Made by a program: the position numbers and the translations under genes. The notes under the pieces are model-generated. The model saw nothing but the letters and a program-made list of their open reading frames with translations. It made no database searches and was not told where the DNA came from. DNA of 20,936 nucleotides from an uncultured Opitutia bacterium (GTDB taxonomy: Bacteria; Verrucomicrobiota; Verrucomicrobiia; Opitutales; UBA953), in NCBI GenBank assembly GCA_937875975.1, contig CALEEU010000166.1, forward strand, positions 1 through 20,936, given 5' to 3'. Below are positions 14,017 to 20,936 of this stretch, in pieces; position 1 is the first letter of the stretch, and each line of letters begins with the position of its first letter.

Positions 14017-14567
14017 GCGCCGGCGGGCGGATCCTCGCCGCCGTGCGAGACGATGGCCTCACGGACCAGGCGATCATGCCGGTACGACATGATGATATAA
14101 ATGCCCACGCCGACGCAGATGCAGGAGTCGGCCACGTTGAAGGCCGGGAAGCGGTAAAACGGCAGGTGCACGTCGATGAAGTCGATGACGTGGTCGCCGA
14201 ACAGGCGGTCGCGGACGTTACCCAAGGTGCCGCCGACGAAGAGGCCAAAGGCCAGCTGTCCGCCCTGCAGTTCGCGCAGGAGCTGCTTCCGCCAGCGCCA
14301 AACGAGCGCGAGCACCGCAAGGGCGAGGAGGATGAGGAACGGGCGGACATCGTGCTCGGCGCCGAGACCCCAGGCGGCGCCCTTGTTACCCACATGCACG
14401 ATCCAGAGGCGGTCGAAGATCATGATCGGCGGGCGGGCCGGATCGTTGGCGAAGTAGGTTCCGAACGGGATATGCCGCACCACGAGCAGCTTGGTCGCGA
14501 CGTCCACGACGATCGCCACCAAGCACACCGCCCAGAAGGACAGATAAGGGCGGATGCGGGACAGCAT
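14013..14567 (-). CDS. lspA: Lipoprotein signal peptidase (signal peptidase II)
   Basis: LspA cleaves prolipoproteins before the lipidated Cys in the inner membrane. The 184-aa protein has four hydrophobic segments (about residues 11-30, 75-90, 103-117, 143-160). The catalytic Asp pair is visible: Asp129 in DHVIDFIDVH and Asp147 in FNVADS. The GGTLGNVRDRLF block and the N-terminal VDVATK motif are also conserved. It lies 14 bases downstream of the dksA-like gene; a GAGG three bases before its ATG is too close to be a standard ribosome site. Its substrates would include the lipoprotein at 11284-11568. Confidence 0.96.
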   Translation of the reverse strand: MLSRIRPYLSFWAVCLVAIVVDVATKLLVVRHIPFGTYFANDPARPPIMIFDRLWIVHVGNKGAAWGLGAEHDVRPFLILLALAVLALVWRWRKQLLRELQGGQLAFGLFVGGTLGNVRDRLFGDHVIDFIDVHLPFYRFPAFNVADSCICVGVGIYIIMSYRHDRLVREAIVSHGGEDPPAGA

Positions 14568-14581
14568 GAACCTCAGGCCGC

Positions 14582-15676
14582 TCAGGAGTCGCTGGGCTCG
14601 TCTTCATTACCCCCGCCACCGGTGCCGAAGCCGACTTCGTCACCGATTTCACCGAGGGGATTGCCGCCGCGGCGACGATGCGCGCGACGGTTGCGCTCGA
14701 GCTCCTTCTGGCCTTCGAGGGAATAACGGGTGAAGGGAACGGCGATCAGGCGGGCCGCGGGGATCGCCTTGTTGGTGATTTCGCACGTGCCGTAGGAACC
14801 CTTCTTCATGCGTTCGATGGCATCAGCGATCTCCTTCAAGGCTTCCTGCTCGTTCGAAATGAGCGAGAGGGCGAAATCGCGATCGGCGGTGTCGGTACCC
14901 GCATCAGCGAGGTGCTGCGAGTAGCCGGAAAGGTCGCCGGCATCGTCCTTGCCCGACTTCTTGAGAGCTGACTCGGAGTGGAAGGCGAGGCCCTTGTGCA
15001 GCGCATCGCGCATGTCGACCAGGAGGCGGTAATAGCGGCGGAACTTCTCGGGGACCTGCTTGGATTCGTCGACAAAACCTTCACCCTTACGGAAGGGGTT
15101 CGAGCCGCCGAGAAGGTCGGAGATGGAAGCAGTGGCGATATTGTTCGAACGGTTACCCTGCGAGCGGGCGGCGGCGGCAGCCTTCTCGCGCGCCTTACGC
15201 TCTTCGTCCGGCACCCAGACATTGAGCTTGGACTTGGACTTGTTACGTTTCTCGAGGTAGCTCTTGAGGTCGTTGATCGTGTAGAACTGCAGCTTCTGGC
15301 GCGGCGCCACGACGAGGGCGTCACCTTGGTGGTGCTCGTCACGATGCTTATTCAGCAGCCCTTTCTGGACGGCGTGATCGACCTTGGGAGCCTTCGGAGC
15401 CTTCGCGGCCTTGGCACCTTTGGCGGGAGCGGACGCTGCGCCCTTTACGTTCTTCGCGGGAACGACGGGGACAGACTTGGCGCCCTTACCCTTGGCAACG
15501 GGAGCCGCGATAACCTTGACGGCCTTGGCGGCCTTGACCGGGGCGGCCGGCTTGCCTTTCGCGGGAGCCACCTTGGCGACCGGCTTAGGGGCGGGCTTGG
15601 CCGCAGGCTTCGCCTTGGCCTTAGGGGCGGGCACGGGCTTCTTGGCGGACTTCTTGGAATCGTTTTTCTTGGGCAT
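14582..15676 (-). CDS. DksA/TraR-like regulator with histone-like N-terminus and eroded zinc finger
   Basis: DksA proteins enter the RNA polymerase secondary channel and modulate transcription with ppGpp. The C-terminal part (about residues 205-340) is DksA-like, with KFRRYYRLLVDMRD, DLSGYSQHLADAGTD, the conserved DRDFALSL...EQEALKEIADAIERM helix and YGTCE...RLIAVPFTRY. Its zinc finger has C298, T301, S319 and G322 at the C-x2-C-x17-C-x2-C positions, so only one Cys remains. Residues 1-105 are a Lys/Ala/Pro-rich, histone-H1-like tail, followed by a linker containing YTINDLKSYLEKR. At 364 aa it is more than twice the usual 150. It sits 12 bases after ileS and 14 before lspA; Chlamydia also keeps dksA beside lspA (from memory). 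The C-terminus is Gly-rich and acidic. Confidence 0.88.
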   Translation of the reverse strand: MPKKNDSKKSAKKPVPAPKAKAKPAAKPAPKPVAKVAPAKGKPAAPVKAAKAVKVIAAPVAKGKGAKSVPVVPAKNVKGAASAPAKGAKAAKAPKAPKVDHAVQKGLLNKHRDEHHQGDALVVAPRQKLQFYTINDLKSYLEKRNKSKSKLNVWVPDEERKAREKAAAAARSQGNRSNNIATASISDLLGGSNPFRKGEGFVDESKQVPEKFRRYYRLLVDMRDALHKGLAFHSESALKKSGKDDAGDLSGYSQHLADAGTDTADRDFALSLISNEQEALKEIADAIERMKKGSYGTCEITNKAIPAARLIAVPFTRYSLEGQKELERNRRAHRRRGGNPLGEIGDEVGFGTGGGGNEDEPSDS

Positions 15677-15688
15677 CGGAAAGGAGGG

Positions 15689-18508
15689 TTAGAGTTGCGG
15701 GTACTTAGAAAGGAGAGCTTCGCGGCACCGAGGAGATACCATACCAAATCTACCGGCTTCCACAAGTGCGGGGACCCATCGCCATGAGCGGGGGCAGCGG
15801 ACGCCTTCGGCCTTATCGACAGCGAAGGCCAAGGCGGCTCCGGCCTGCGGCTGGAGCTGGACCGAGGAGATAATCCAAAGCTCGGTCAGGAGGGCCTGAT
15901 GGGCGGCCAGCAGGGCGAAATCAGCGTCCGCAGGGTCGCCGGTCACGATGACCGAGGCTTCCAGGGACTGCCCGATCTTCTTTTCTTGGCGGAGAGCCTC
16001 TAGGGGCACGTTGACCTGGGCGGCCAAGGCTTGGATGCGGGCGACGGCGGCATGGGCAGCCAGGCCGGTGGCGTCCTCCCAGCGGACGTCGAGCGCGGGC
16101 CAGTCCTGCAGGTGGACGTTGGCAGCGTCGGTGTACTCAGACTTCGCGTTCAGGTGCGACCAAGCTTCATCCGCGGTGAACGGCACGAAAGGAGCGATGA
16201 GCTTCAGGTAGGTGCGCAGGACGATATCGATCGCGGTCTGGGTCGAGCGACGCATCGGGTCGTCGGGCGCGGTGGTGTAGAGCCGGTCCTTCACCACGTT
16301 ATGGTAGGTGGCGGAGAGTATGCCGGTAGTGAAGCCGGCGAGCGCGGACGCGGCGCGGTGGAACTCGTTGCGCTCACAGGCGTCGGTGACCTCACGGACG
16401 AGCTTGGCGGTCTCGACGAGCACCCAGCGGTCGATGGCGGTCATCTTCTCCACCGGCACGGCGTGCTTCGCAGCATCGAAGTCGAAAAGATTTCCCAGCT
16501 GATAGCGCAGCGAGTTGCGCATGCTACGATACTGGTTGGAGATCGTCTCGAAGATCGCGTCAGAGAGCGGGATGTCGCTCTGGTAGTTCTCCGAGGCGAC
16601 CCAGAGGCGCACGATGTCGGCGCCATGCTTCTTCACGTAGTCGTCGGCGGTCTGTGGCTTGCCGTCCGACTTCGAGATCTTCTGGCGCTTCTCGTTCACC
16701 ACGAAGCCGTGGGTGAGGACAGCGCGGTAGGGCGCGGCGCCCTTGACGGCGATAGCGGTCCAGAGCGAGGACTGGAACCAGCCACGGTGCTGGTCGGAGC
16801 CTTCGAGATAGAGGTCGGCCGGCCAGTGCAGGTCCTTGTGCTTGGCGCAGACGGCGAGGTGGCTCGATCCGGAATCAATCCACACATCGAGCGTATCGGT
16901 GCCCTTGCGGAGATCCTTAGGCCAAGAGGCCGGAACGGGCGCGCCGGCGAGGACTTCCTCGACGGACGAGGCCCACCACCAATCACCACCGCGGGTGGCG
17001 ACCTGCTGGGCGACGTGACGCACGACGGCGCCATCCAGATAAGATTCGCCCTTCGACGGGGAATAGAACGCCGGGATGGGCACACCCCAGGCGCGCTGAC
17101 GCGAGATGCACCAATCCGGACGGCCTTCGAGCGCGGCACGGATACGATTTTCCCCGGAGGCGGGAATCCACTTCACGTCGGCGACGGCGGCGAGGGCCTG
17201 CTTGCGCAGATCGCCGCGATCGAGACCGACGAACCACTGGTCGAGCGCGCGGAAGACGACGGGGGTCTTGGAGCGCCAGCAATGCGGATAAGAATGCTCG
17301 AAGCTCTGCGCCTTGAGCAGAGCGCCCTTGGACTTGAGCAGTTCGAGCACCGCGATGTTCGCCGGATTCTTGCCGTCGGTCTCGAGGACGGTGATGCCCA
17401 CGAGCGAGGCCGGGACCTTGCCGTCGTCGGCGTAGGTGCCGTCGTCGCGCACCGGGCAATAAGGCTCCATGCCGTACTTGTTGCCGGTCTGATAATCTTC
17501 GAGGCCGTGGCCGGGCGCGGTATGCACGCAGCCGGTGCCGGCGTCCGTCGTGACGTAGTCGGCGAGCACGATGGGGGAGGCGCGGTCGATGAAAGGGTGC
17601 TGCGGCTGCAGGCCTTCGAGCGCGCGGCCCTTGACCTTGAATCCGTCGGTGGCGCCTTCAAGCGCGCAAGCGGCGACAAAGGCTTCGCGGAGCGCGGAGG
17701 CCACCAGGAACGAACGTTCGCCATGACGGACCTCGACGTATTCGAGTTCCGGATGCACGGCGATGGCGAGGTTAGCCGGCAAGGTCCACGGCGTGGTGGT
17801 CCAGATGACGACGGAAAGCGGGTGCGCGGGCGCGAGCTGCTTGGCAGCGGGATCAGCGACCGGGAACGCGACCCAGACGGAATGCGAACGCTTGTCCTTA
17901 TATTCGATCTCGGCCTCGGCGAGCGCGGTCTGGCAGGGGATGGACCAGTACACCGGCTTCTTCGAACGGTAGACGAGGCCCTTCTCGACGAAGCAAGCGA
18001 AGCCCTTGAGGATCTCGGCTTCGTACGCGGGATCCATCGTGCGGTATTCGGACTGCCAGTCGGCGAGGATGCCGAGGCGCTTGAACTGGCCACGTTGCTT
18101 CTCGATGTAAGCGGCGGAGAACTCGGCGCAGGCCTTGCGAACGCCCAGGGCGTCAAGCGACTGCTTCTTAGCCTGCAGCTCCTTCATCACCTTGTGCTCG
18201 ATCGGGAGACCGTGACAATCCCAGCCCGGGACGTAAGGCGTCCGGAAGCCGCGCATGGACTTATAACGGAGGATGGAGTCCTTGAGCAGTTTATTGAGGG
18301 CGGTGCCGATGTGCACATCGCCGTTGGTGAAAGGCGGGCCGTCATGGAGCACGAAGGCCGGCTTGCCGGCGGCGCGGGCCTGGATCTGCCCGTAGAGACC
18401 GTTACGCTCCCAATGGGCGAGGCGGACGGGTTCGCGTTCGGCTAGGCCGGCCCGCATGGGGAAGTCGGTCACCGGCAGGTTGAGGGTATCCTTGAGCTCT
18501 TCGGCCAT
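15689..18508 (-). CDS. ileS: Isoleucyl-tRNA synthetase
   Basis: This 939-aa class I synthetase charges tRNA-Ile. Landmarks are HIGT at residues 66-69 in PFTNGDVHIGTALNK, the GWDCHGLPIE block, the CP1 editing-domain motifs TTPWTLPANLA and GTGCVHTAPGHG, and the KMSKS equivalent KISKS at 610-614. The C-terminal zinc module keeps the exact C-x2-C-x16-C-x2-C spacing, but its ligands are C905, S908, S925 and C928, so two of four cysteines are Ser. The start is the ATG at 18508 (MAEELKDTLN). The frame continues upstream to about 18766, but those residues are low-complexity and not synthetase-like. It heads an operon with the dksA-like gene, lspA and the flavin reductase. A TATACC box lies just before the start. 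Confidence 0.96.
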   Translation of the reverse strand: MAEELKDTLNLPVTDFPMRAGLAEREPVRLAHWERNGLYGQIQARAAGKPAFVLHDGPPFTNGDVHIGTALNKLLKDSILRYKSMRGFRTPYVPGWDCHGLPIEHKVMKELQAKKQSLDALGVRKACAEFSAAYIEKQRGQFKRLGILADWQSEYRTMDPAYEAEILKGFACFVEKGLVYRSKKPVYWSIPCQTALAEAEIEYKDKRSHSVWVAFPVADPAAKQLAPAHPLSVVIWTTTPWTLPANLAIAVHPELEYVEVRHGERSFLVASALREAFVAACALEGATDGFKVKGRALEGLQPQHPFIDRASPIVLADYVTTDAGTGCVHTAPGHGLEDYQTGNKYGMEPYCPVRDDGTYADDGKVPASLVGITVLETDGKNPANIAVLELLKSKGALLKAQSFEHSYPHCWRSKTPVVFRALDQWFVGLDRGDLRKQALAAVADVKWIPASGENRIRAALEGRPDWCISRQRAWGVPIPAFYSPSKGESYLDGAVVRHVAQQVATRGGDWWWASSVEEVLAGAPVPASWPKDLRKGTDTLDVWIDSGSSHLAVCAKHKDLHWPADLYLEGSDQHRGWFQSSLWTAIAVKGAAPYRAVLTHGFVVNEKRQKISKSDGKPQTADDYVKKHGADIVRLWVASENYQSDIPLSDAIFETISNQYRSMRNSLRYQLGNLFDFDAAKHAVPVEKMTAIDRWVLVETAKLVREVTDACERNEFHRAASALAGFTTGILSATYHNVVKDRLYTTAPDDPMRRSTQTAIDIVLRTYLKLIAPFVPFTADEAWSHLNAKSEYTDAANVHLQDWPALDVRWEDATGLAAHAAVARIQALAAQVNVPLEALRQEKKIGQSLEASVIVTGDPADADFALLAAHQALLTELWIISSVQLQPQAGAALAFAVDKAEGVRCPRSWRWVPALVEAGRFGMVSPRCREALLSKYPQL

Positions 18509-18515
18509 TTTTGAC

Positions 18516-18523
18516 GGTATAAA
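18516..18523 (-). promoter_or_regulatory. Putative -10 element of the ileS operon
   Basis: On the minus strand TTTATACC (18523-18516) is the most A/T-rich spot in the gap. A -10 of TATACC puts transcription start at about 18509, next to the ATG at 18508. No good -35 is seen. Confidence 0.3.
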
Positions 18524-18631
18524 GTGGGTCGGTGAAGGGCTTACGCACCCCTCGGGGCGGGCAGGGTGAACGGGTAAGCGAGCGAGGCAAGGGCGGAGAT
18601 GAGGTCCGGCCCCCTTCCGGGCGAGGCGGGA

Positions 18632-18660
18632 TTGACAGGGCGGAAGGGAAACGCACCAAT
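18632..18660 (+). promoter_or_regulatory. Putative promoter of the small two-TM protein
   Basis: A perfect TTGACA (18632-18637) is followed after 17 bases by ACCAAT (18655-18660). The predicted start lies about one base before the ATG at 18669. Confidence 0.45.
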
Positions 18661-18668
18661 GCAACCCC

Positions 18669-18932
18669 ATGGATAACATGAAGCCCAAGCTCATCACCAA
18701 GCAGGCGGTCGTCATCGACCTCGTCCTGACGGTGGTCTTCTTCGTCTGGATCACCTCGATCCTCAAGAAGCATGTGCCGTGGTCGGAAGCCGGCGAAACC
18801 GCCGTCCTCCTGGGTGCTGCCTATTGTGGCCTCTGCCTCGCCGGCGTGTTCTGGATGGCCCTCAGCCTCTTCCGCGTGACCCTGGCCGACCAGATGCTAC
18901 CGAAGACGGTCGACGACAAGCAGTCGAACTAA
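18669..18932 (+). CDS. Small membrane protein with two predicted TM segments
   Basis: This 87-aa protein is not recognised. Two hydrophobic segments are clear: about residues 13-33 (AVVIDLVLTVVFFVWITSI) and about 44-70 (TAVLLGAAYCGLCLAGVFWMALSLF). They are joined by a short charged loop (LKKHVPWSEAGE), and the C-terminus is polar. The Lys-rich start suggests the N-terminus stays in the cytoplasm. ATG 18669 is chosen because the TTGACA box fits it; an ATG three codons later is possible. The gene is divergent from ileS (160-base gap) and convergent with the secreted protein at 18947. Confidence 0.77.
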   Translation: MDNMKPKLITKQAVVIDLVLTVVFFVWITSILKKHVPWSEAGETAVLLGAAYCGLCLAGVFWMALSLFRVTLADQMLPKTVDDKQSN

Positions 18933-18946
18933 CCCGCCCTGCCCGC

Positions 18947-20023
18947 CTATTTGGCGGCTGGAACGACCACATTCATCGCGGCTTCGACCTCTCGACGTAG
19001 TTCGTCGGAGTGTTTCCGTTCCTGCTGATACTCCGCCCACAAGGTCGCGAGTTCCTCGGGCTTGGCTGTCGGGAAGCGCTCGAGCCAGGCCCCGAAAGTG
19101 CGCCATGAGTTATGGAAGACGGGATTCTGCCGCAGGATCTCCCGACGCAGCCCGGAGAGCCGTGCCTGCATGCTGGCCTTCACGGCTGGCAGGTCGCGAT
19201 ACTTAGGTAAGTCTTTCCCCGAGATGACTTCATCGCCCTGCCCGACGTCGAAGACGAAGCGCGAAATGTCGTCGAGCGACTCCGCCGATTCGTACAGGCC
19301 GAGGCTGACGGGGGCCCGGGACAGCAGGAGTTCGGCGCGATGGACGAGCCACCATTCGTCCGGAGACTTGGCCAACGTCGCCAACAGCTTCAGCACGGGA
19401 ACTCCGTGGGCCGAGGCGATCAGCGCCTTCGACTGCTCCGCCGGCGGGCCGAGAGTCTGGCGTAAGGCGCGCCAGAAAATAAAAGCCTCACAGTCCGGCG
19501 CCTTGCCCGCGACGATGTCAGCCAAGGTCGAAGGAATCGCCTGACGTCCTTCGCGATACCAGTAATCATTCATCGACGGACGTAGCTGCGCGATCACCTC
19601 GCACGCCAAGGCCTGGCGCGCCCACGGCTCGCTCACGTTCGCTGGCTTACCGGCGACCAACGCGACCCGCGCCAGCCAAGCGCGGGCCGCCGCTTCGGCC
19701 GCACGCCCAGGGGCCTCAGTGCCATCACCCAGACGGACGACGACGAGCACCGTGCCAGCCGCGACCCGCGTCTCGAGTGGCGCGAGGCCAGCGATATCCG
19801 CCACCTCGAGCCGCGCGAGCGGCGGAGGCACCGGCGGTAAGTTAAGCGCGAATTCGAGGTGGCGCTGCAAGGCAAAGCAGTGCGCGGCGACGAAGCTGAC
19901 TTCGGCCAATTTCTCCCCGGCGACCAACGCGACGGGCGTGTCGTTCGAGTAGACGTGCGCCGGCACCGGCGGCACGGGCTCGGCCGCGGCCAACCATGCG
20001 CAGGCGGCCAGAAGACTCAGCAT
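18947..20023 (-). CDS. Secreted protein of unknown function, 358 aa
   Basis: I do not recognise this family. The ATG at 20023 gives a signal peptide (MLSLLAACAWLAAAEP, cleavage likely after AAA). The mature part is mainly helical, with a region around residues 30-110 rich in short beta-like stretches and a long Ala-rich helical middle. The GDEVISGKDLPKYRDLPAV segment leads into charged C-terminal helices (RREILRQNP, EYQQERKHSDELRREVEAA). The start lies one base after the stop of the coiled-coil gene, so the two are probably co-translated and may work together. The frame continues upstream to 20092 within the other gene, but those residues are not signal-like. The nearest downstream gene is convergent, 14 bases away. 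Confidence 0.75.
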   Translation of the reverse strand: MLSLLAACAWLAAAEPVPPVPAHVYSNDTPVALVAGEKLAEVSFVAAHCFALQRHLEFALNLPPVPPPLARLEVADIAGLAPLETRVAAGTVLVVVRLGDGTEAPGRAAEAAARAWLARVALVAGKPANVSEPWARQALACEVIAQLRPSMNDYWYREGRQAIPSTLADIVAGKAPDCEAFIFWRALRQTLGPPAEQSKALIASAHGVPVLKLLATLAKSPDEWWLVHRAELLLSRAPVSLGLYESAESLDDISRFVFDVGQGDEVISGKDLPKYRDLPAVKASMQARLSGLRREILRQNPVFHNSWRTFGAWLERFPTAKPEELATLWAEYQQERKHSDELRREVEAAMNVVVPAAK

Positions 20024-20024
20024 A

Positions 20025-20936
20025 TCAGACGCCGCCGAAGTGGCCTTCGTCGACTTCCAGCGGCTCGCCGCCAGAGAGATGCAAGGGCTCACCCATCGGA
20101 GATTGGTCGTTCTTCCAGACTTCGACGGTGGCAGGCGCCTCGGGGTCTGGCGAAATCCACTGCCAACGACCGATGCCGAGGAAACTCATGGGGACGCCTT
20201 TATCCTGGCTCAAGCCAGGGCCGGTGCCACGGACGAACGGCTTGTTGCCGATGCCGATCATGAGATTGACGATGAGCGCGGTGCCCGTGCCATCGGCGGC
20301 AGACTCAGGGGCGGCGGGACTGACCTCGGCCTCCTCTTCTTCGATCTCCTCAATCACCTCAACGTCTTCATCGGCTTCGTCTTCAGCAGGGGCGGGCACG
20401 GCCTCCGTCTCGGACGCCGTCACAGACAGGCTACTCGGAGCGGAGGCCGCCGAAGGGTTTGCGCGGATCGCACGCACCTCTTCGCGGAGGGTTTCAAGGG
20501 ATGCTTCGACCTTATCGACGGACTTCTCGGCGGACTTGGCGGATTTCTTGATGTCGTCGCGAACGGACTTCAGTTCGGCTTCGAGCGTCTGCGCGACTTC
20601 GGCCTTCGCCTTGCCAGCGGCCTCGGCGGCCTCATCGGCGTCAGCGACCACGGCACGCACGGTCGTGGCTAATGCGTCGACCTTCTCGGTCAGCTCGTCG
20701 ACCGCTTCGGAAGACTGGGCGGCGGCGGCGGCTTCCTGTAATTTCTTCTCCAGCGCGGCGAGGGCGGATTTCAGGCCGTTGATTTCGGCGGAAGCACGCT
20801 GGGCGACGGCCGCGGCAGAAGCCTCGGCGGCTTTCTGCGCAGACGACTCCACCTCGGCGATGCGACGGTTCAGGGCTTCGTTGCCGGCGCGGACGTTGTC
20901 ACGCTGAAGGTCGATCTCCTCGGCGAGCTTGGCGCG
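20025..20936 (-). CDS. Coiled-coil protein with acidic linker and C-terminal domain (N-terminus outside window)
   Basis: The frame is open to the window edge, so this is the C-terminal 303 residues. Visible parts, in order: a long Ala/Glu/Lys-rich coiled coil (to about base 20470 on the minus strand, with LKSALAALEKKLQ-type heptads), a Ser/Ala/Pro linker, a strongly acidic stretch (DEADEDVEVIEEIEEEEAE), then a compact beta-rich domain from GTALIVNLMIGIGNKPF to the end with several Gly, Trp and Pro residues. I recognise no family. The GIGNKPFVRG, GPGLSQDKG and GIGRWQW elements look like a conserved domain. It is directly coupled to the downstream secreted protein gene. A structural or cell-envelope role is only a guess. 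Confidence 0.75.
   Translation of the reverse strand, partial: RAKLAEEIDLQRDNVRAGNEALNRRIAEVESSAQKAAEASAAAVAQRASAEINGLKSALAALEKKLQEAAAAAQSSEAVDELTEKVDALATTVRAVVADADEAAEAAGKAKAEVAQTLEAELKSVRDDIKKSAKSAEKSVDKVEASLETLREEVRAIRANPSAASAPSSLSVTASETEAVPAPAEDEADEDVEVIEEIEEEEAEVSPAAPESAADGTGTALIVNLMIGIGNKPFVRGTGPGLSQDKGVPMSFLGIGRWQWISPDPEAPATVEVWKNDQSPMGEPLHLSGGEPLEVDEGHFGGV

Noticed and set aside
16031..18445. An 804-residue open frame antisense to ileS
   Set aside because: High third-position GC in ileS removes stops from this frame. The translation is low-complexity and shows no family features, while ileS on the other strand is certain.
18509..18766. N-terminal extension of ileS
   Set aside because: The extra residues are Pro/Arg-rich, unlike IleRS, and the stretch overlaps the divergent small-protein gene and its promoter.
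18943..18957. CCGCC-TATTT-GGCGG hairpin between convergent genes
   Set aside because: It is only 5 bp, lacks a T tract and overlaps coding sequence, so it is not called a terminator.
1..20936. Mobile elements, CRISPR arrays, toxin-antitoxin or defence genes
   Set aside because: No transposase, integrase, direct repeat-spacer pattern or known defence motif was seen on either strand.

Overview
The window is a GC-rich bacterial chromosome segment (roughly 60-65 % GC by eye, with a strong G/C preference at third codon positions) made mostly of housekeeping genes. It most resembles Verrucomicrobiota, probably Opitutae or a close relative. This rests on the PVC-style DksA protein (Lys/Ala/Pro-rich N-terminus, eroded zinc finger) sitting between ileS and lspA, an FmdB-like small protein with its cysteines lost, paired secreted hydrolases, and an almost complete absence of Shine-Dalgarno sequences. 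The assignment is inference from memory of families; no 16S gene or database search supports it.

Layout. Bases 1-1343 hold the 3' end of a membrane pyrophosphatase (hppA) and its terminator. Bases 1558-5472 hold an unrecognised cytoplasmic protein (+), then on the minus strand a YqhA/UPF0114 membrane protein, a CrtI-like FAD oxidoreductase and an orphan ModF-like ABC ATPase. The gap between the YqhA and CrtI-like genes carries two different short-period degenerate tandem repeats. Bases 5523-7417 hold two secreted alpha/beta-hydrolase-like proteins in tandem. Bases 7435-9214 hold trmD-rplS (ATGA-coupled) and a separate rpsP, each unit ending in a terminator; no rimM is present. Bases 9240-11965 are a tight five-gene minus-strand operon: DCC-family thiol protein, small lipoprotein, OppB-type permease, OppC-type permease, FmdB-like protein. 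Bases 12058-12587 hold tRNA-Tyr(GUA) and rpsT. Bases 12598-18508 hold a divergent RluA-type pseudouridine synthase homologue (+), facing a minus-strand operon ileS - dksA-like - lspA - flavin reductase. Bases 18632-20936 hold a two-TM small protein (+), facing a minus-strand pair: a large coiled-coil protein cut by the window edge, and a secreted protein of unknown function.

Functionally this is mainly translation (IleRS, TrmD, L19, S16, S20, tRNA-Tyr, a pseudouridine synthase homologue), lipoprotein maturation (LspA), stringent-type transcription control (DksA-like), energy coupling (H+-PPase) and peptide-type transport. I found no mobile element, CRISPR array, phage or defence locus, and no convincing new multi-gene system.

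The most interesting signals are cross-cutting. (1) Three unrelated zinc-site proteins (IleRS C-terminus, DksA-like, FmdB-like) have lost zinc-ligand cysteines; in the first two the spacing is intact. (2) A TTG(A/C)C -35-like box recurs about 35-43 bases before several start codons that lack a Shine-Dalgarno sequence, suggesting leaderless or very-short-leader mRNAs. (3) The RluA homologue lacks the catalytic Asp motif. (4) Degenerate 7-bp and 8-bp repeats sit in one 182-bp gap.
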